Assembly (NCBI GenBank): GCA_001314905.1
Contig: LJZT01000005.1
Location: forward strand, 21,178-85,177
DNA from: Phormidium sp. OSCR
GTDB lineage: Bacteria > Cyanobacteriota > Cyanobacteriia > Cyanobacteriales > Geitlerinemataceae
Length of the DNA: 64,000 nucleotides
Direction: 5' to 3'
Shown here: positions 55,058 to 63,717 of the stretch, piece after piece
Position numbering within the stretch: position 1 is the stretch's first letter
How the letters are laid out: every line of letters begins with the position of its first letter
Notes under the pieces: model-generated
What the model saw: only the letters and a program-made list of their open reading frames with translations
What the model was told of the DNA's origin: nothing
Databases searched by the model: none
Position numbers and translations under genes: made by a program

Positions 55058-55228
55058 TTAACGACCGCTACCACGGTGGGGAACGGTATCCGCATTACTG
55101 CTATCGGTCGAAAAAACTTGACTTAGGGTGTCATAGTTGGAGTCCGAGGATACGCGTGCGGCTTGAACGTTGACCGCAAATCCCATTAACAATAGACTAG
55201 AGAGGAGAAGGGTTTTATAGATGCTCAT
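55058..55228 (-). CDS. patX: PatX-type exported peptide with C-terminal RGSGR pentapeptide
   Basis: This 56-residue gene encodes an N-terminal signal peptide (MSIYKTLLLSSLLLMGFAVN, predicted cleavage near VQA, residues ~21-23) and a short Ser/Asp/Asn-rich mature region. The C-terminus is exactly HRGSGR. RGSGR is the pentapeptide of PatS, HetN and PatX that binds and inhibits the regulator HetR. Signal peptide plus terminal H-RG(S/T)GR is the PatX layout, a family known in filamentous cyanobacteria that carry hetR, including those that make no heterocysts. An AAGGGG ribosome binding site sits 8 bp before the ATG, and a strong terminator follows at 54977-55022. It stands between crtH and pcyA, alone on its transcript. 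hetR is not in this window. Confidence 0.88.
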   Translation of the reverse strand: MSIYKTLLLSSLLLMGFAVNVQAARVSSDSNYDTLSQVFSTDSSNADTVPHRGSGR

Positions 55229-55350
55229 CAAAGTAGCCCCTTGAGTGATAGTGCTACTTCTGATCTCATAGAATCTGAGGATCTATCCGGACAAATTCAA
55301 TTTTTGTGATCTACTTGGATATTGTTCAACCTCTCTAGCTCTGGTAACAT

Positions 55351-56088
55351 CTAGGCTTCGGCTTCCGGGGGTAGGTCAAAGAGAACTGAGGTCATGTAGC
55401 GTTCTGCCCAAGCTTCACCAAAGGCTTTTTCCAATACCCGCCGCGTCTTATCATTTTGCCGTTGTTTGTTACAGTAATACAACTGTCCGGCTCGCACTTG
55501 AGCTGCCGCTGCACCGGTAACAGGCTCACTGGCGGTGGCTCGTTGACAGTGAACTTTTAGATAGTCAGTCACCCGCTGTAAAAACTGCTCTTCCTCGGTT
55601 TCATCGCTGGGACGAATAAAGAGGCAAAAATCAGAAAAAATATCGCCCCAGTCGGGTAAATCTCGCACTTGAGAGAAGTCCAATTGTGGTAAGGCTTCTA
55701 AGTCTTGGCGATAGTCTTGCGAGAGTTTGAGCGTCTCTGTGGTGGGTGATAAATCCACGATCGCCGCACTAATTTGTCCCCGCCCTCCCACTAAATCGGT
55801 GCCAAACATAGGCAGAGCATAGGTGGGATGGGGAAACATGACACAATGGAGAATGTCTAGGTTCTTACCCACTTTGGCCAGTTCTAGGTGCATCTTGCGA
55901 AATTCTCGGGACTGGTAACAGCTATTCTCAATAACGAGCTTTTCGCCTTCGAGTCGCCCTTCCACATAGCCTAAATCCTCGGGGAGATGGTAGGGTTCAA
56001 GGTCGAGATGGGTTTTCCATGTAGACTCAATCGCCTCGGCGAGCTTTTGAATCAGGGGATGTTGCTGCGATCGCACCGAAGAGGTCAT
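55351..56088 (-). CDS. pcyA: Phycocyanobilin:ferredoxin oxidoreductase (PcyA)
   Basis: The 245-residue enzyme reduces biliverdin IX-alpha by four electrons from ferredoxin to phycocyanobilin, the chromophore of phycobilisomes and phytochromes. The core contains [16 protein letters not shown] (near residues 86-101), which holds the catalytic His and Asp of the family. [19 protein letters not shown] precedes it and [16 protein letters not shown] follows. [11 protein letters not shown] ends the protein. Length and motifs are normal. The gap to the patX-type start is 122 bp, so the two minus-strand genes may be separately transcribed. Confidence 0.96.
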   Translation of the reverse strand: MTSSVRSQQHPLIQKLAEAIESTWKTHLDLEPYHLPEDLGYVEGRLEGEKLVIENSCYQSREFRKMHLELAKVGKNLDILHCVMFPHPTYALPMFGTDLVGGRGQISAAIVDLSPTTETLKLSQDYRQDLEALPQLDFSQVRDLPDWGDIFSDFCLFIRPSDETEEEQFLQRVTDYLKVHCQRATASEPVTGAAAAQVRAGQLYYCNKQRQNDKTRRVLEKAFGEAWAERYMTSVLFDLPPEAEA

Positions 56089-56115
56089 AAGGGTTTAGGA
56101 TAAGTGGTTAGGGTA

Positions 56116-57054
56116 CTAGGTGGTTGGCTGGTGTTGCTGTCGGTAGGCATCCCGTACAGCCTGAACATGATACCAATTTAGGAAAATTCGAGCAATTTCG
56201 AGGGCCAGTTGCGATCGCCCTCGCTCAATCAGCCATTGCAACAATCCCGACAGGCGCTGTTCGTTCCAATAGCCTCCCCAGGATAACAGTCCCCAAAGAG
56301 CGCGATGGACGGGGGTCATCTGAATCATTAAACGCACCTCCCAGGTGGGATGTTTCTGGTAAAACAAAACTCCTGTTTTAGCTCGTTGTCGTTCTCGCTC
56401 AATTAAGGCCGGTAAGCGCTCTAGGGAAAAAGCGGGATTCCAATGATAGCCCACGGCTTCGGGACATTTAATTAGTTTGACGCCAATTTTTTTTAAGCGA
56501 ACTCCCAACTCTAAATCTTCCCAACCATATTGCTTAAAACGGGTGTCAAAATTACCAACTTGATTCAATAAATGACGAGGAATTGCCACATTGCCTGTTG
56601 CAAAATAGGCGGCTGAAAAGTCTGTGACTTTATAGGGTTCAGCGGTAGGATTCTCGAAATTACAGGTGTTAATTACTGCCCCATAGGTAAAGAGACGTTG
56701 ATGTCCCAGTTTTGCAAATCCACGTGTTAGGGCATTACCATGAGCCTGCAAAAAGCTCTGTGTAACCACCAAGTCACTATCGATAAAGACAATCGTATCT
56801 CCTTTAGCCTGGTCTAATCCTACATTACGAGCGGCGGCGGGACCGGCATTTTGCTGCCGAAAACAGTGCAATTGTGGCATCTGTTGCTGATAGTGGGTTA
56901 ACCAGTCCCAGGTTCCGTCATTGGAGCCATCATCGACAACAATGACTTCGTGGTTTTCTACAGGTGCAGCTATCTCTTGTTGCGCTAATCCTTGGAGACA
57001 TTTTTGCAAAATTGGCAAGCGATTATAGGTGGGAATAATGACACTAAAAAACAT
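56116..57054 (-). CDS. GT2 family glycosyltransferase
   Basis: The ATG at 57054 (MFFSVIIPTYNRLPILQKCL) gives 312 residues. The GT-A fold is marked by VVDDGSNDGTWDWL near residue 38, QNAGPAAARNVGLDQAKGD near residue 66, the DxD-type IVFIDSDLV near residue 88 and the acceptor-side FKQYGWEDLELGVRLKKIG near residue 180. A C-terminal helical region may contact membranes. The acceptor is unknown. The space upstream of the ATG is filled by a GGCAAGA tandem repeat instead of a clear ribosome binding site. The gene sits 27 bp after pcyA's start on the upstream side, on the same strand. Confidence 0.88.
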   Translation of the reverse strand: MFFSVIIPTYNRLPILQKCLQGLAQQEIAAPVENHEVIVVDDGSNDGTWDWLTHYQQQMPQLHCFRQQNAGPAAARNVGLDQAKGDTIVFIDSDLVVTQSFLQAHGNALTRGFAKLGHQRLFTYGAVINTCNFENPTAEPYKVTDFSAAYFATGNVAIPRHLLNQVGNFDTRFKQYGWEDLELGVRLKKIGVKLIKCPEAVGYHWNPAFSLERLPALIERERQRAKTGVLFYQKHPTWEVRLMIQMTPVHRALWGLLSWGGYWNEQRLSGLLQWLIERGRSQLALEIARIFLNWYHVQAVRDAYRQQHQPTT

Positions 57055-57065
57055 GGAAGAATCAG

Positions 57066-57108
57066 AAAAGAAGGCAAGAGGCAAGAGGCAAAAGGCAAGA
57101 GGAGGAAA
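57066..57108 (+). repeat. GGCAAGA/GGCAAAA tandem repeat upstream of the GT2 start
   Basis: Four to five 7-bp units (AAGGCAAGAGGCAAGAGGC and a GGCAAAAGGCAAGAGG extension) fill the gap between the patatin stop codon and the glycosyltransferase ATG. Read on the minus strand they give CTTGCCT words immediately upstream of the start codon. Confidence 0.8.
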
Positions 57109-57110
57109 AG

Positions 57111-58280
57111 CTATGATTCACTATCGGCGTGGAGAAAGTTATCAAAATCTTCAGCGCGGACTTGTTCTTGGGCGATCGCGGTGCCAATTTCTAATAATGC
57201 CGGAATCTCATCGACGCAATCCATGGCGGCGACTTTCTTGGGATCAATGTGGGAGAGGCCAAGTTCAGCAAAGCGGTTGTGACTGAAGACTACAGTATAG
57301 CGATGATAGCTGAGTAAATTGGATAAATAGGAACTGCGATCGCGGTCTAACCCCACCCAGGCCGCTGAAGCCAGTTCCGGTAACTCGTTAAAGGTGGGAA
57401 TTGAAAGACTAGCTAGTTCTCGTGACATCTGCGATCGCAGTTCGTCAGGACTATTGCCAATCAAACTCATGAGAAAGTTCTGTTGGACGTTAGCATCTTC
57501 CATTAAGGTACTAATTGAGTATTTTGCCCAATCAATCAGGTGATAGTTTTTGGCCCGTCCTGGGGGAATGACATTTAAGGAAAATCCCGTACCAACAGAG
57601 ACCAATAATAGCTTATCCTGTCCCGTTTTCCAACCAATCCCATATTGAGCTTTGGTTGCCTCTAAAAACAGTTGAAATGTAGGATTATTAAACATACTCA
57701 TGCCCCCATCAATAAAGTCATAGCTTTGATTGTTGATGGAAATGGTCTGAGGCGGAAAAAAGGTAGGGGCGGCGGTACTGGCGCGGATTAACTGCCAGAG
57801 GGGAATCTCCCGGTTAATGGGATAAAATTTATTTTTGGGAGAGTTGACAAAAAACCAATTATGTGATGTGGTTGCGTTCTTCGTAACAATCATCAACAAG
57901 GTTTTGAGATCCTCAGATCCCAGGGGACCCTCGCCAAAAATCTCCTTGAGTTTCTTCTCTAGCGGTTGGCTACTATATTTTGACCAAAACTGTTGGAGAA
58001 ACCAATTTTTAGTGAAAATTTCCCGTCCATAATCGAGATATAAACTAAGGACATCTTGGACTTTCATTCCTCGGGCTAACGCCGCCGCCAAAATTGACCC
58101 GGTACTGGTTCCCCCCATGAAATCAAAGTAATCGGCCAGACAGTTCCAGGGCGTTTCTGGGCGACAGAGGATTTTCTCGATTTTCAACAAAACCTTCGCC
58201 GCAATAATACCGCGAATTCCGCCCCCATCAATGGAGAGGATACGTTTGGGACGGGTCAGTTGTTGTCGTTCTAACAGCAT
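57111..58280 (-). CDS. Patatin-like phospholipase
   Basis: The 389-residue protein has the complete patatin set. ILSIDGGGIRGIIAAKVL (near residue 16) provides the oxyanion hole, and FMGGTSTGSILAAAL (near residue 53) is the G-x-S-x-G nucleophile elbow. DFIDGGMSMFNNP (near residue 190) supplies the catalytic Asp in DGG. It predicts acyl hydrolase activity on lipids. There is no signal peptide. Immediate neighbours are a glycosyltransferase and an ABC ATPase. No nucleotide cyclase of the CBASS type is present, so a defence role is not indicated. Confidence 0.9.
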   Translation of the reverse strand: MLLERQQLTRPKRILSIDGGGIRGIIAAKVLLKIEKILCRPETPWNCLADYFDFMGGTSTGSILAAALARGMKVQDVLSLYLDYGREIFTKNWFLQQFWSKYSSQPLEKKLKEIFGEGPLGSEDLKTLLMIVTKNATTSHNWFFVNSPKNKFYPINREIPLWQLIRASTAAPTFFPPQTISINNQSYDFIDGGMSMFNNPTFQLFLEATKAQYGIGWKTGQDKLLLVSVGTGFSLNVIPPGRAKNYHLIDWAKYSISTLMEDANVQQNFLMSLIGNSPDELRSQMSRELASLSIPTFNELPELASAAWVGLDRDRSSYLSNLLSYHRYTVVFSHNRFAELGLSHIDPKKVAAMDCVDEIPALLEIGTAIAQEQVRAEDFDNFLHADSES

Positions 58281-58317
58281 GGTAAACGCCTCCGAGGGAG
58301 TTAGCTTGAGAGTTAGG

Positions 58318-59961
58318 TTAGGGGGATGCTTTCACGCTTAAGGCGGCCTTAAGGAGGGTTTGCGTATAGGGATGTTGGGGATTCCGAAACAGGTCTTCAC
58401 TCGGGGCAATTTCCACGATTTTTCCTTGAGTCATGACAGCGATGCGATCGCATAAAAAGCGGGCCACCCAGAGGTCATGGGTAATAAATAAATAGGTTAG
58501 GTCAAACTCCGCTTTGAGGTCTTTCATTAAACTCAACACCTGGGCCTGAACATTGGCATCTAGCATACTCACCGGTTCGTCACAGACGATTAACTTGGGA
58601 TGGGTAATTAAGGCCCGGGCGATCGCCACCCGTTGCTGTTGTCCCCCAGAGAGTTCCCGAGGATAGCGGCGGGCGTAGGTTTCGGCGGGGCTGAGTCCCA
58701 CCCGTTCCAGGAAACTGAGAACCTGTTGGCGGGCGGCCTTTCCCTTGGCCAAGCCATGAATCAGGAGGGGATCGGCAATGCTATCGCCCACCGTCATCAT
58801 GGGATTGAGACAGGCTTGGGGATCTTGGAAAATCATCTGCATCTGTCGCCGTTGCTGGCGTAGCTTCTCGGGGGAGAGTTGTCCTAAATCTTGGCCCAGA
58901 AAAGACACTCGTCCGCCGCTGGGTTTCACCAGTTGCAAAATAGTCCGGGAGAGGGTAGATTTTCCACAGCCAGATTCCCCCACTAATCCCAAAATTTCGC
59001 CGGGATAAAGACTGAGGTTGACGTTATCCACGGCTTTGATGGTTTCGGCTTGGCTGTGATTAAACAGTCGTTCTAGGAAGTTCCGTTCTAGGCTGTAATG
59101 TTGTTGTAGGTTTTCGACCTGTAATAGCGGTGAGATGGGGGTGGTGAGATCGGGCGGCGGGGGCGGTTGTACCTGTTGTAGTTCGCGGACGGCGTTGATG
59201 AGAGATTGGCTGTAGGGATGTTGAGGGGATTGGAGAATTTGGTCTGTGTTCCCGGTTTCGACGATTTTACCCTCGGTCATAATGGCGATGCGATCGCAGT
59301 ATTCCCCCACTAAGGCGATGTCATGGGAAATCAGCATCAAGGCCAGGTTTTGCTCTTGACACAGGCCCATCAATTCATCCAAAATTTCCGCCGAAACGGT
59401 CACATCGAGGCTGGTGGTGGGTTCGTCGGCGATAATGAGTTTGGGGTGCAGCAGCAGGGCCAGGGCGATCGCCACCCGTTGACGCATTCCTCCACTAAAT
59501 TCATGGGGATATTGATTTGAGCGATTTCCAGGGATTTTGACCGCTTCGAGGGTTTCCAGGGCGCGAGTTTTGGCCTGTTTGAAGGTCATGTCGGGGCGAT
59601 GGGCCTGCAAGGTTTCGATGCAGTGGTCGCCAATGGTCATCAGGGGATTGAGGCGCGTCATGGGATCTTGGAAGATCAAGGCGATCGCCTCACCGCGAAA
59701 TTTCCGCAAGGCTTGGGGACTCAGATGGGGGACAGACTGACCCTCAAAGCGAATCTCGCCGTTGAGGTGACTTCCTTCGGGCAGGAGTCCCATTACGGCC
59801 CGTCCTAGAGTCGATTTTCCGCAACCCGACTCGCCTACAACTCCGAGGCGATCGCCGGGGGCCAGTTGCAAGGAAATTCCGTCAACGGCCCAGGTGAGGG
59901 GATCGTTGGGATCGGTTCGCGGATAGGCGATTTGCAGGTGGTTAAGGTGGAGTAGAGGCAA
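58318..59961 (-). CDS. Fused dipeptide/oligopeptide ABC transporter ATP-binding protein (DppD-DppF type)
   Basis: Two complete ABC ATPases are joined in one chain of about 547 residues. The first has [16 protein letters not shown] and [15 protein letters not shown] with [13 protein letters not shown]. The second has [17 protein letters not shown] and [15 protein letters not shown] with [13 protein letters not shown]. Each half carries the family C-terminal PQHPYSQSL / PQHPYTQTL motif. The start is uncertain. The frame runs up into a GAGGCAA tandem repeat that encodes LLPLASC heptads, and the nearest usable start is the TTG at 59961, giving [13 protein letters not shown]. It powers uptake of peptides or nickel. 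No permease or binding protein is adjacent. Confidence 0.87.
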   Translation of the reverse strand: MPLLHLNHLQIAYPRTDPNDPLTWAVDGISLQLAPGDRLGVVGESGCGKSTLGRAVMGLLPEGSHLNGEIRFEGQSVPHLSPQALRKFRGEAIALIFQDPMTRLNPLMTIGDHCIETLQAHRPDMTFKQAKTRALETLEAVKIPGNRSNQYPHEFSGGMRQRVAIALALLLHPKLIIADEPTTSLDVTVSAEILDELMGLCQEQNLALMLISHDIALVGEYCDRIAIMTEGKIVETGNTDQILQSPQHPYSQSLINAVRELQQVQPPPPPDLTTPISPLLQVENLQQHYSLERNFLERLFNHSQAETIKAVDNVNLSLYPGEILGLVGESGCGKSTLSRTILQLVKPSGGRVSFLGQDLGQLSPEKLRQQRRQMQMIFQDPQACLNPMMTVGDSIADPLLIHGLAKGKAARQQVLSFLERVGLSPAETYARRYPRELSGGQQQRVAIARALITHPKLIVCDEPVSMLDANVQAQVLSLMKDLKAEFDLTYLFITHDLWVARFLCDRIAVMTQGKIVEIAPSEDLFRNPQHPYTQTLLKAALSVKASP

Positions 59962-60095
59962 GAGGCAAGAGGCAAGAGGCAAGAGGCAAGAGGCAAGAGG
60001 CAAGAGGTATAACCCACCCCGCCCTCCGGGCACCCCTCCCAAGAGGGGAAAGACGTAGGGGCGTACCCTTGTGGTCGCCCTCTTCGGGCTTATGG
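59955..60095 (+). repeat. GAGGCAA tandem repeat joined to the hairpin/GTAGGGGCGTACC module
   Basis: Seven GAGGCAA units (59956-60006) run into ATAACCCACCCC, then the hairpin ACCCCTCCCAAGAGGGG, then GTAGGGGCGTACCC and GTGGTCGCCCTC. This second part is a near-identical reverse complement of 33262-33329. The heptamer tract overlaps the possible 5' end of the ABC ATPase gene. Confidence 0.85.
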
Positions 60096-60133
60096 TCGCC
60101 CTCTATTGTCCACTGTCGATTGTGAATTGTCCA

Positions 60134-60706
60134 TTATCCCTGTGTGTTGATGACCACTTGGGTGAGGTAGGAGACGCCAAAGTCGCCGTTGGGATGTTGG
60201 CGGAGTTCGTCGGCGAGTTCAAAGACTTTTTGGGCTAGGGGTTGACCGAGTTTGTCGATGGTGGCGGTTCGTTGGCGATCGACTTGGCTTTGTTCTCGCA
60301 GTTGGGCTTTCCAGTCGGCGGAAAACAGGCGATCGAGTTGGTTGTGTAATCCCAGTTGTTTGAGGACCGTCCATTCGCCGCGATCGAGCCAGAAGCCGCC
60401 GGTTTCGGGCGATCGCTCGATATAAAAGGGCTGGGGCGCATCCACACGGGCGCGAATGAGAATTTTGCCGCTGTGGGGACATAGGGCGGCTTTACTGTCT
60501 TCTGGGGCGGGGCTAAAGTCTAGGTTGGCCAGGCGTTGGCTGAGGTCTTCGGGGCTGAGGTCTTCGGGGGGATGGTCGGCGCACCATTGATCGTAGGGGT
60601 TGCGTTCGATCCAAACTCCTCCGGTTTCGGGACAGTGTTGGGCCGGGAGTCCGGGTTCGAGATCGGCGGGTTGCAGGGTGATGCTGCGGGCTTTAGGACA
60701 TTGCAT
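60134..60706 (-). CDS. TFIIB-type zinc-ribbon-like protein
   Basis: The 190-residue soluble protein carries two related segments. QHCPETGGVWIERN (near residue 24) follows a leading Cys (MQCPKA). The second is ALCPHSGKILIRA followed by ERSPETGGFWLDRGEW (near residues 77-112). The GGxWLDRGE pattern is that of zf-TFIIB-like zinc ribbons, although part of the Cys set is replaced, so zinc binding may be partial. The C-terminal half is helical. The function is unknown. It lies upstream of the ABC gene and downstream of the PatD-like gene on the same strand. Confidence 0.68.
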   Translation of the reverse strand: MQCPKARSITLQPADLEPGLPAQHCPETGGVWIERNPYDQWCADHPPEDLSPEDLSQRLANLDFSPAPEDSKAALCPHSGKILIRARVDAPQPFYIERSPETGGFWLDRGEWTVLKQLGLHNQLDRLFSADWKAQLREQSQVDRQRTATIDKLGQPLAQKVFELADELRQHPNGDFGVSYLTQVVINTQG

Positions 60707-60738
60707 TGGGGTGTGGTGGTGAGGAGTTGCGTTGTCTA

Positions 60739-61068
60739 TTATGTGTTGTCGTCGGGATTGAGTAAATGGTTACAGTAGCGGTTGAGGGTGCTGAGGCGAT
60801 CGCGGATCTGTTGCTGTCGCTGCTGTTGGGTTTGCGGGGTTTTGGCCGTTTGCAGAAAGGCGGCGTCGGTGGCCAGTAGGCGTAGTTGTTTGTGAATTTC
60901 GACGAGGAGGGATTGTTCTGAGTCGGGGCGATCGCTCTCGCTTCCGAGGAAGTTCTGCTGAAACCACTGTTGTAAACTGTTGATTTGTACTGTTAGGGGG
61001 GTGCTGGGATCAGGGGTTTCTAGGTGTTGTAGGCGTGTTTGTAGGTCTAAGTAAGGATTCGTTGACAT
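60739..61068 (-). CDS. PatD-like protein (heterocyst frequency control family), tentative
   Basis: The 109-residue protein is all-helical and soluble. The region INSLQQWFQQNFLG and especially VEIHKQLRLLATDAAFLQTA (near residues 55-74), followed by RQQQIRDRLSTLNRYCNHLL, resembles the small cyanobacterial PatD family. PatD affects heterocyst frequency in Anabaena and interacts with the division protein FtsZ. The family also occurs in species without heterocysts, which fits this window. The assignment is from remembered family features, not a search. A generic coiled-coil protein is the alternative. It is divergent from the ppGpp enzyme gene. Confidence 0.5.
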   Translation of the reverse strand: MSTNPYLDLQTRLQHLETPDPSTPLTVQINSLQQWFQQNFLGSESDRPDSEQSLLVEIHKQLRLLATDAAFLQTAKTPQTQQQRQQQIRDRLSTLNRYCNHLLNPDDNT

Positions 61069-61452
61069 TGGGGCTACAAAAAATGAGTGTAGGTTGCTAC
61101 AATTAGGTTAAGCCATCTCTTACAAAAATTAAGACATTGTAAACGTCGTCCCCAAATGGCGTACTGGCTCCATAATTAGCTGTTAAAACTCGGTTCTGAT
61201 TAGTGTTTCTGTGCGATCGCATCTGTCGGCGATCGCAGTGTCTCGTTGATCTCGACTTAGGTTTATTCCCCCCAATTCCGAAAAACTCTGTATTCTACGA
61301 TACAGTAGAAAGTTCAGAATCGAAGGAAATTCCATAGCCGTTTGACTCAGACTTTGACTCAGACTTTGACTCAGACAGGTCGTTGACCTAGATCTGAGTT
61401 CCGTTTCTATTTTTCTCGTTAATCTGCGATCGCTCGAACCCGTTAAACCATT
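61069..61452. other. Divergent intergenic region upstream of the (p)ppGpp enzyme gene
   Basis: These 384 bases contain promoters for the PatD-like gene and the RelA/SpoT gene. Visible items are a hairpin TTCTAC-GATACA-GTAGAA at about 61293-61310, three 12-bp tandem repeats (61341-61376), and several HIP1 octamers. I see no small gene. The length of the presumed leader before the RelA/SpoT start suggests a regulated 5' untranslated region. Confidence 0.5.
61341..61376 (+). repeat. 12-bp tandem repeat x3 (TTTGACTCAGAC) in the RelA/SpoT leader
   Basis: Three perfect consecutive copies of TTTGACTCAGAC lie 76 bp before the start codon. Each unit contains TTGACT, close to a -35 hexamer, so the array offers three staggered -35-like elements. 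Copy-number change could tune expression, which is speculative. Confidence 0.85.
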
Positions 61453-63717
61453 ATGAACGTAGCATCTCCCGCCTGTCGCTTTGATTTCTCAATTGACGTC
61501 CCAGACTGGCTTCAAGCCGCCCTCGGGGATAACGATCCTCATGGCTTATTAGGTAGCCTTAGCCCCGAGGAAGTGGATTTAGTCCGGCGGGCGTTTCAGT
61601 TTGGCTACCAACTCCATGAAGGACAATGTCGGGCCTCAGGAGAACCCTATATCGCCCATCCGGTGGCGGTGGCGGGGTTACTGCGCGATTTAGGGGGAAA
61701 TGGGGCCACCATCGCCGCTGGCTTCTTGCATGATGTCGTCGAGGATACGGACATCACCCCGGAAGAATTGGAGATGCACTTCGGGGAAGAAGTGCGGCGG
61801 TTAGTTGAAGGGGTGACGAAACTCTCGAAGTTCAACTTTTCGAGTAAAACTGAACGCCAGGCGGAGAATTTCCGGCGGATGTTCTTGGCGATGGCCCAAG
61901 ATATTCGGGTGATTGTGGTGAAATTGGCCGATCGCCTCCATAATATGCGCACGTTAACCCATTTAGCGCCGGCGAAACAGAAACGGATTGCCCAGGAGAC
62001 GTTAGATATTTTTGCACCTCTGGCCAACCGACTGGGGATTGGACGTTTGAAATGGGAGTTGGAGGATTTATCGTTTAAGTATCTCGATGGGGAAGCTTAC
62101 GCTCGCATTCGCGATTTAGTGGCCGACAAACGGGGCGATCGCGAAACTCGCATTCAGGCGGTGGCTTCGACGTTGAGTGAACGGTTGCAAGCGGTGGGAA
62201 TTACGGATTTTGAGGTCAGTGGTCGTCCCAAGCATCTCTATGGAATTTATACCAAGATGCAGCGGCAACAGAAGGACTTTACCGAGATTTATGATATTGC
62301 GGCGGTACGGGTGATTGTCAACAGCAATGATGAGTGTTATCGGGCGTTGGCGATCGTTCATGATGCCTTTAACCCCATTCCAGGGCGCTTTAAGGACTAT
62401 ATTGGTCTTCCCAAACCCAACCGTTATCAATCGCTGCATACGGGAGTGATTGGTAAAAGTGGGCGACCGATTGAAGTGCAAATTCGCACCGCTGAAATGC
62501 ACCATGTAGCCGAGTACGGGATTGCCGCTCATTGGAAGTACAAAGAATCGGGTTCCGTGCAAAGTCAATGGACGGCGGAGGACGAGAAATTTACCTGGCT
62601 GCGGCAATTGTTGGATTGGCAGCATGACTTAAAAGATGCTCAGGAATATCTCGACAGCATCAAAGACAATTTGTTTGAGGATGATGTTTATGTGTTTACC
62701 CCCAATGGGGATGTGGTGGCGTTGAAACAGGGGGCGACTCCAGTCGATTTTGCCTATCGCATCCATACGGAAGTGGGGAATCACTGTGCTGGGGCGAAAG
62801 TGGATGGGCGAATTGTACCGTTGGATAGTCGCCTAGAAAATGGCAGTATTGTTGAGATTATTACGCAAAAGAATAGTCATCCTAGTTTGGATTGGCTCAA
62901 CTTCGTGATGACACCCAGCGCTCGTAACCGGATTCGTCAATGGTACAAGCGATCGCACCGGGATGAGAATGTGGCCCGAGGCCGGGAGATGTTAGAGAAG
63001 GAGTTGGGTAAAAGTGGGTTTGAGGCGTTGTTGAAGTCGGAACCGATGAAGACGGTGGCCGAACGTTGTAATTATCACAGTGTGGATGATTTGTTGGCGG
63101 CGGTTGGCTATGGTGAGGTGACGCTGAATCAGGTGGTGAACCGTTTGCAAGACACAGTGAAGGTGCAACAAACCCCGCCGGAGGTTCCTACGTTGGAACA
63201 AACTACGGTGTCGCTGCTGAATAAGGCGGTTCCGGATCAGTCAACCTCGAATGGGAAGTTCCCGATTGCTGGGATTGAGGGGATGGTGTACCATCTCGCC
63301 GGCTGTTGCAAGCCGGTACCGGGTGAGCCGATTATTGGGGTGGTGACTCGCGGCGATCGGGGTATCTCGATTCACAATCAGCATTGTAATAATGTCAGTT
63401 CGGTTCCGGGGGAACGGTTGGTTCCGGTGAGTTGGAACAATCAAGAGGACACCAGCCGCCCGCCGACGTATCCGGTGGACATTTCGATTGAGGTGTTGGA
63501 TCGGCTGGGGGTTCTCAATGATATTCTGTCCCGTCTGAAGGACAATAATATTAATGTGCATAGTGCCCAGGTGCGGACGACGGAAGGAAAACCGGCGATT
63601 ATTGATTTGGGGATTGGGATTCGGGATCTTGGCCAGTTGGATCGCACCTTCGCGCAAATCCGCCAGATGAGTGATGTGTTGAATCTGCGTCGTCTTCAGG
63701 AGGGGCGTGTGTCGTAG
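61453..63717 (+). CDS. rel: Bifunctional (p)ppGpp synthetase/hydrolase (RelA/SpoT family)
   Basis: The 754-residue protein is a full-length Rel. The HD hydrolase domain (residues ~45-200) has HPVAVAGLL and FLHDVVEDTD. The synthetase domain (~230-345) has GRPKHLYGIYTKM and GRFKDYIGLPKPNRYQSLHT. Its RFKD is the RXKD form found in bifunctional enzymes, as opposed to EXDD of synthetase-only RelA. A TGS domain (~390-450, VYVFTPNGDVVALKQGATPV), a Cys-containing region (LAGCCKPVPGEPIIG, ~615) and a C-terminal ACT domain follow. It makes and degrades the stringent-response alarmone in response to starvation. Confidence 0.96.
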   Translation: MNVASPACRFDFSIDVPDWLQAALGDNDPHGLLGSLSPEEVDLVRRAFQFGYQLHEGQCRASGEPYIAHPVAVAGLLRDLGGNGATIAAGFLHDVVEDTDITPEELEMHFGEEVRRLVEGVTKLSKFNFSSKTERQAENFRRMFLAMAQDIRVIVVKLADRLHNMRTLTHLAPAKQKRIAQETLDIFAPLANRLGIGRLKWELEDLSFKYLDGEAYARIRDLVADKRGDRETRIQAVASTLSERLQAVGITDFEVSGRPKHLYGIYTKMQRQQKDFTEIYDIAAVRVIVNSNDECYRALAIVHDAFNPIPGRFKDYIGLPKPNRYQSLHTGVIGKSGRPIEVQIRTAEMHHVAEYGIAAHWKYKESGSVQSQWTAEDEKFTWLRQLLDWQHDLKDAQEYLDSIKDNLFEDDVYVFTPNGDVVALKQGATPVDFAYRIHTEVGNHCAGAKVDGRIVPLDSRLENGSIVEIITQKNSHPSLDWLNFVMTPSARNRIRQWYKRSHRDENVARGREMLEKELGKSGFEALLKSEPMKTVAERCNYHSVDDLLAAVGYGEVTLNQVVNRLQDTVKVQQTPPEVPTLEQTTVSLLNKAVPDQSTSNGKFPIAGIEGMVYHLAGCCKPVPGEPIIGVVTRGDRGISIHNQHCNNVSSVPGERLVPVSWNNQEDTSRPPTYPVDISIEVLDRLGVLNDILSRLKDNNINVHSAQVRTTEGKPAIIDLGIGIRDLGQLDRTFAQIRQMSDVLNLRRLQEGRVS

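Noticed and set aside
55058..55228. Reading the RGSGR gene as proof that the organism forms heterocysts
   Set aside because: PatX-type genes are also found in filamentous species without heterocysts, and no heterocyst structural or nitrogenase gene is in the window.
57111..58280. Patatin phospholipase as a CBASS antiphage effector
   Set aside because: No cyclic-nucleotide synthase, ubiquitin-like or HORMA/TRIP13 gene is adjacent, and the neighbours are metabolic.
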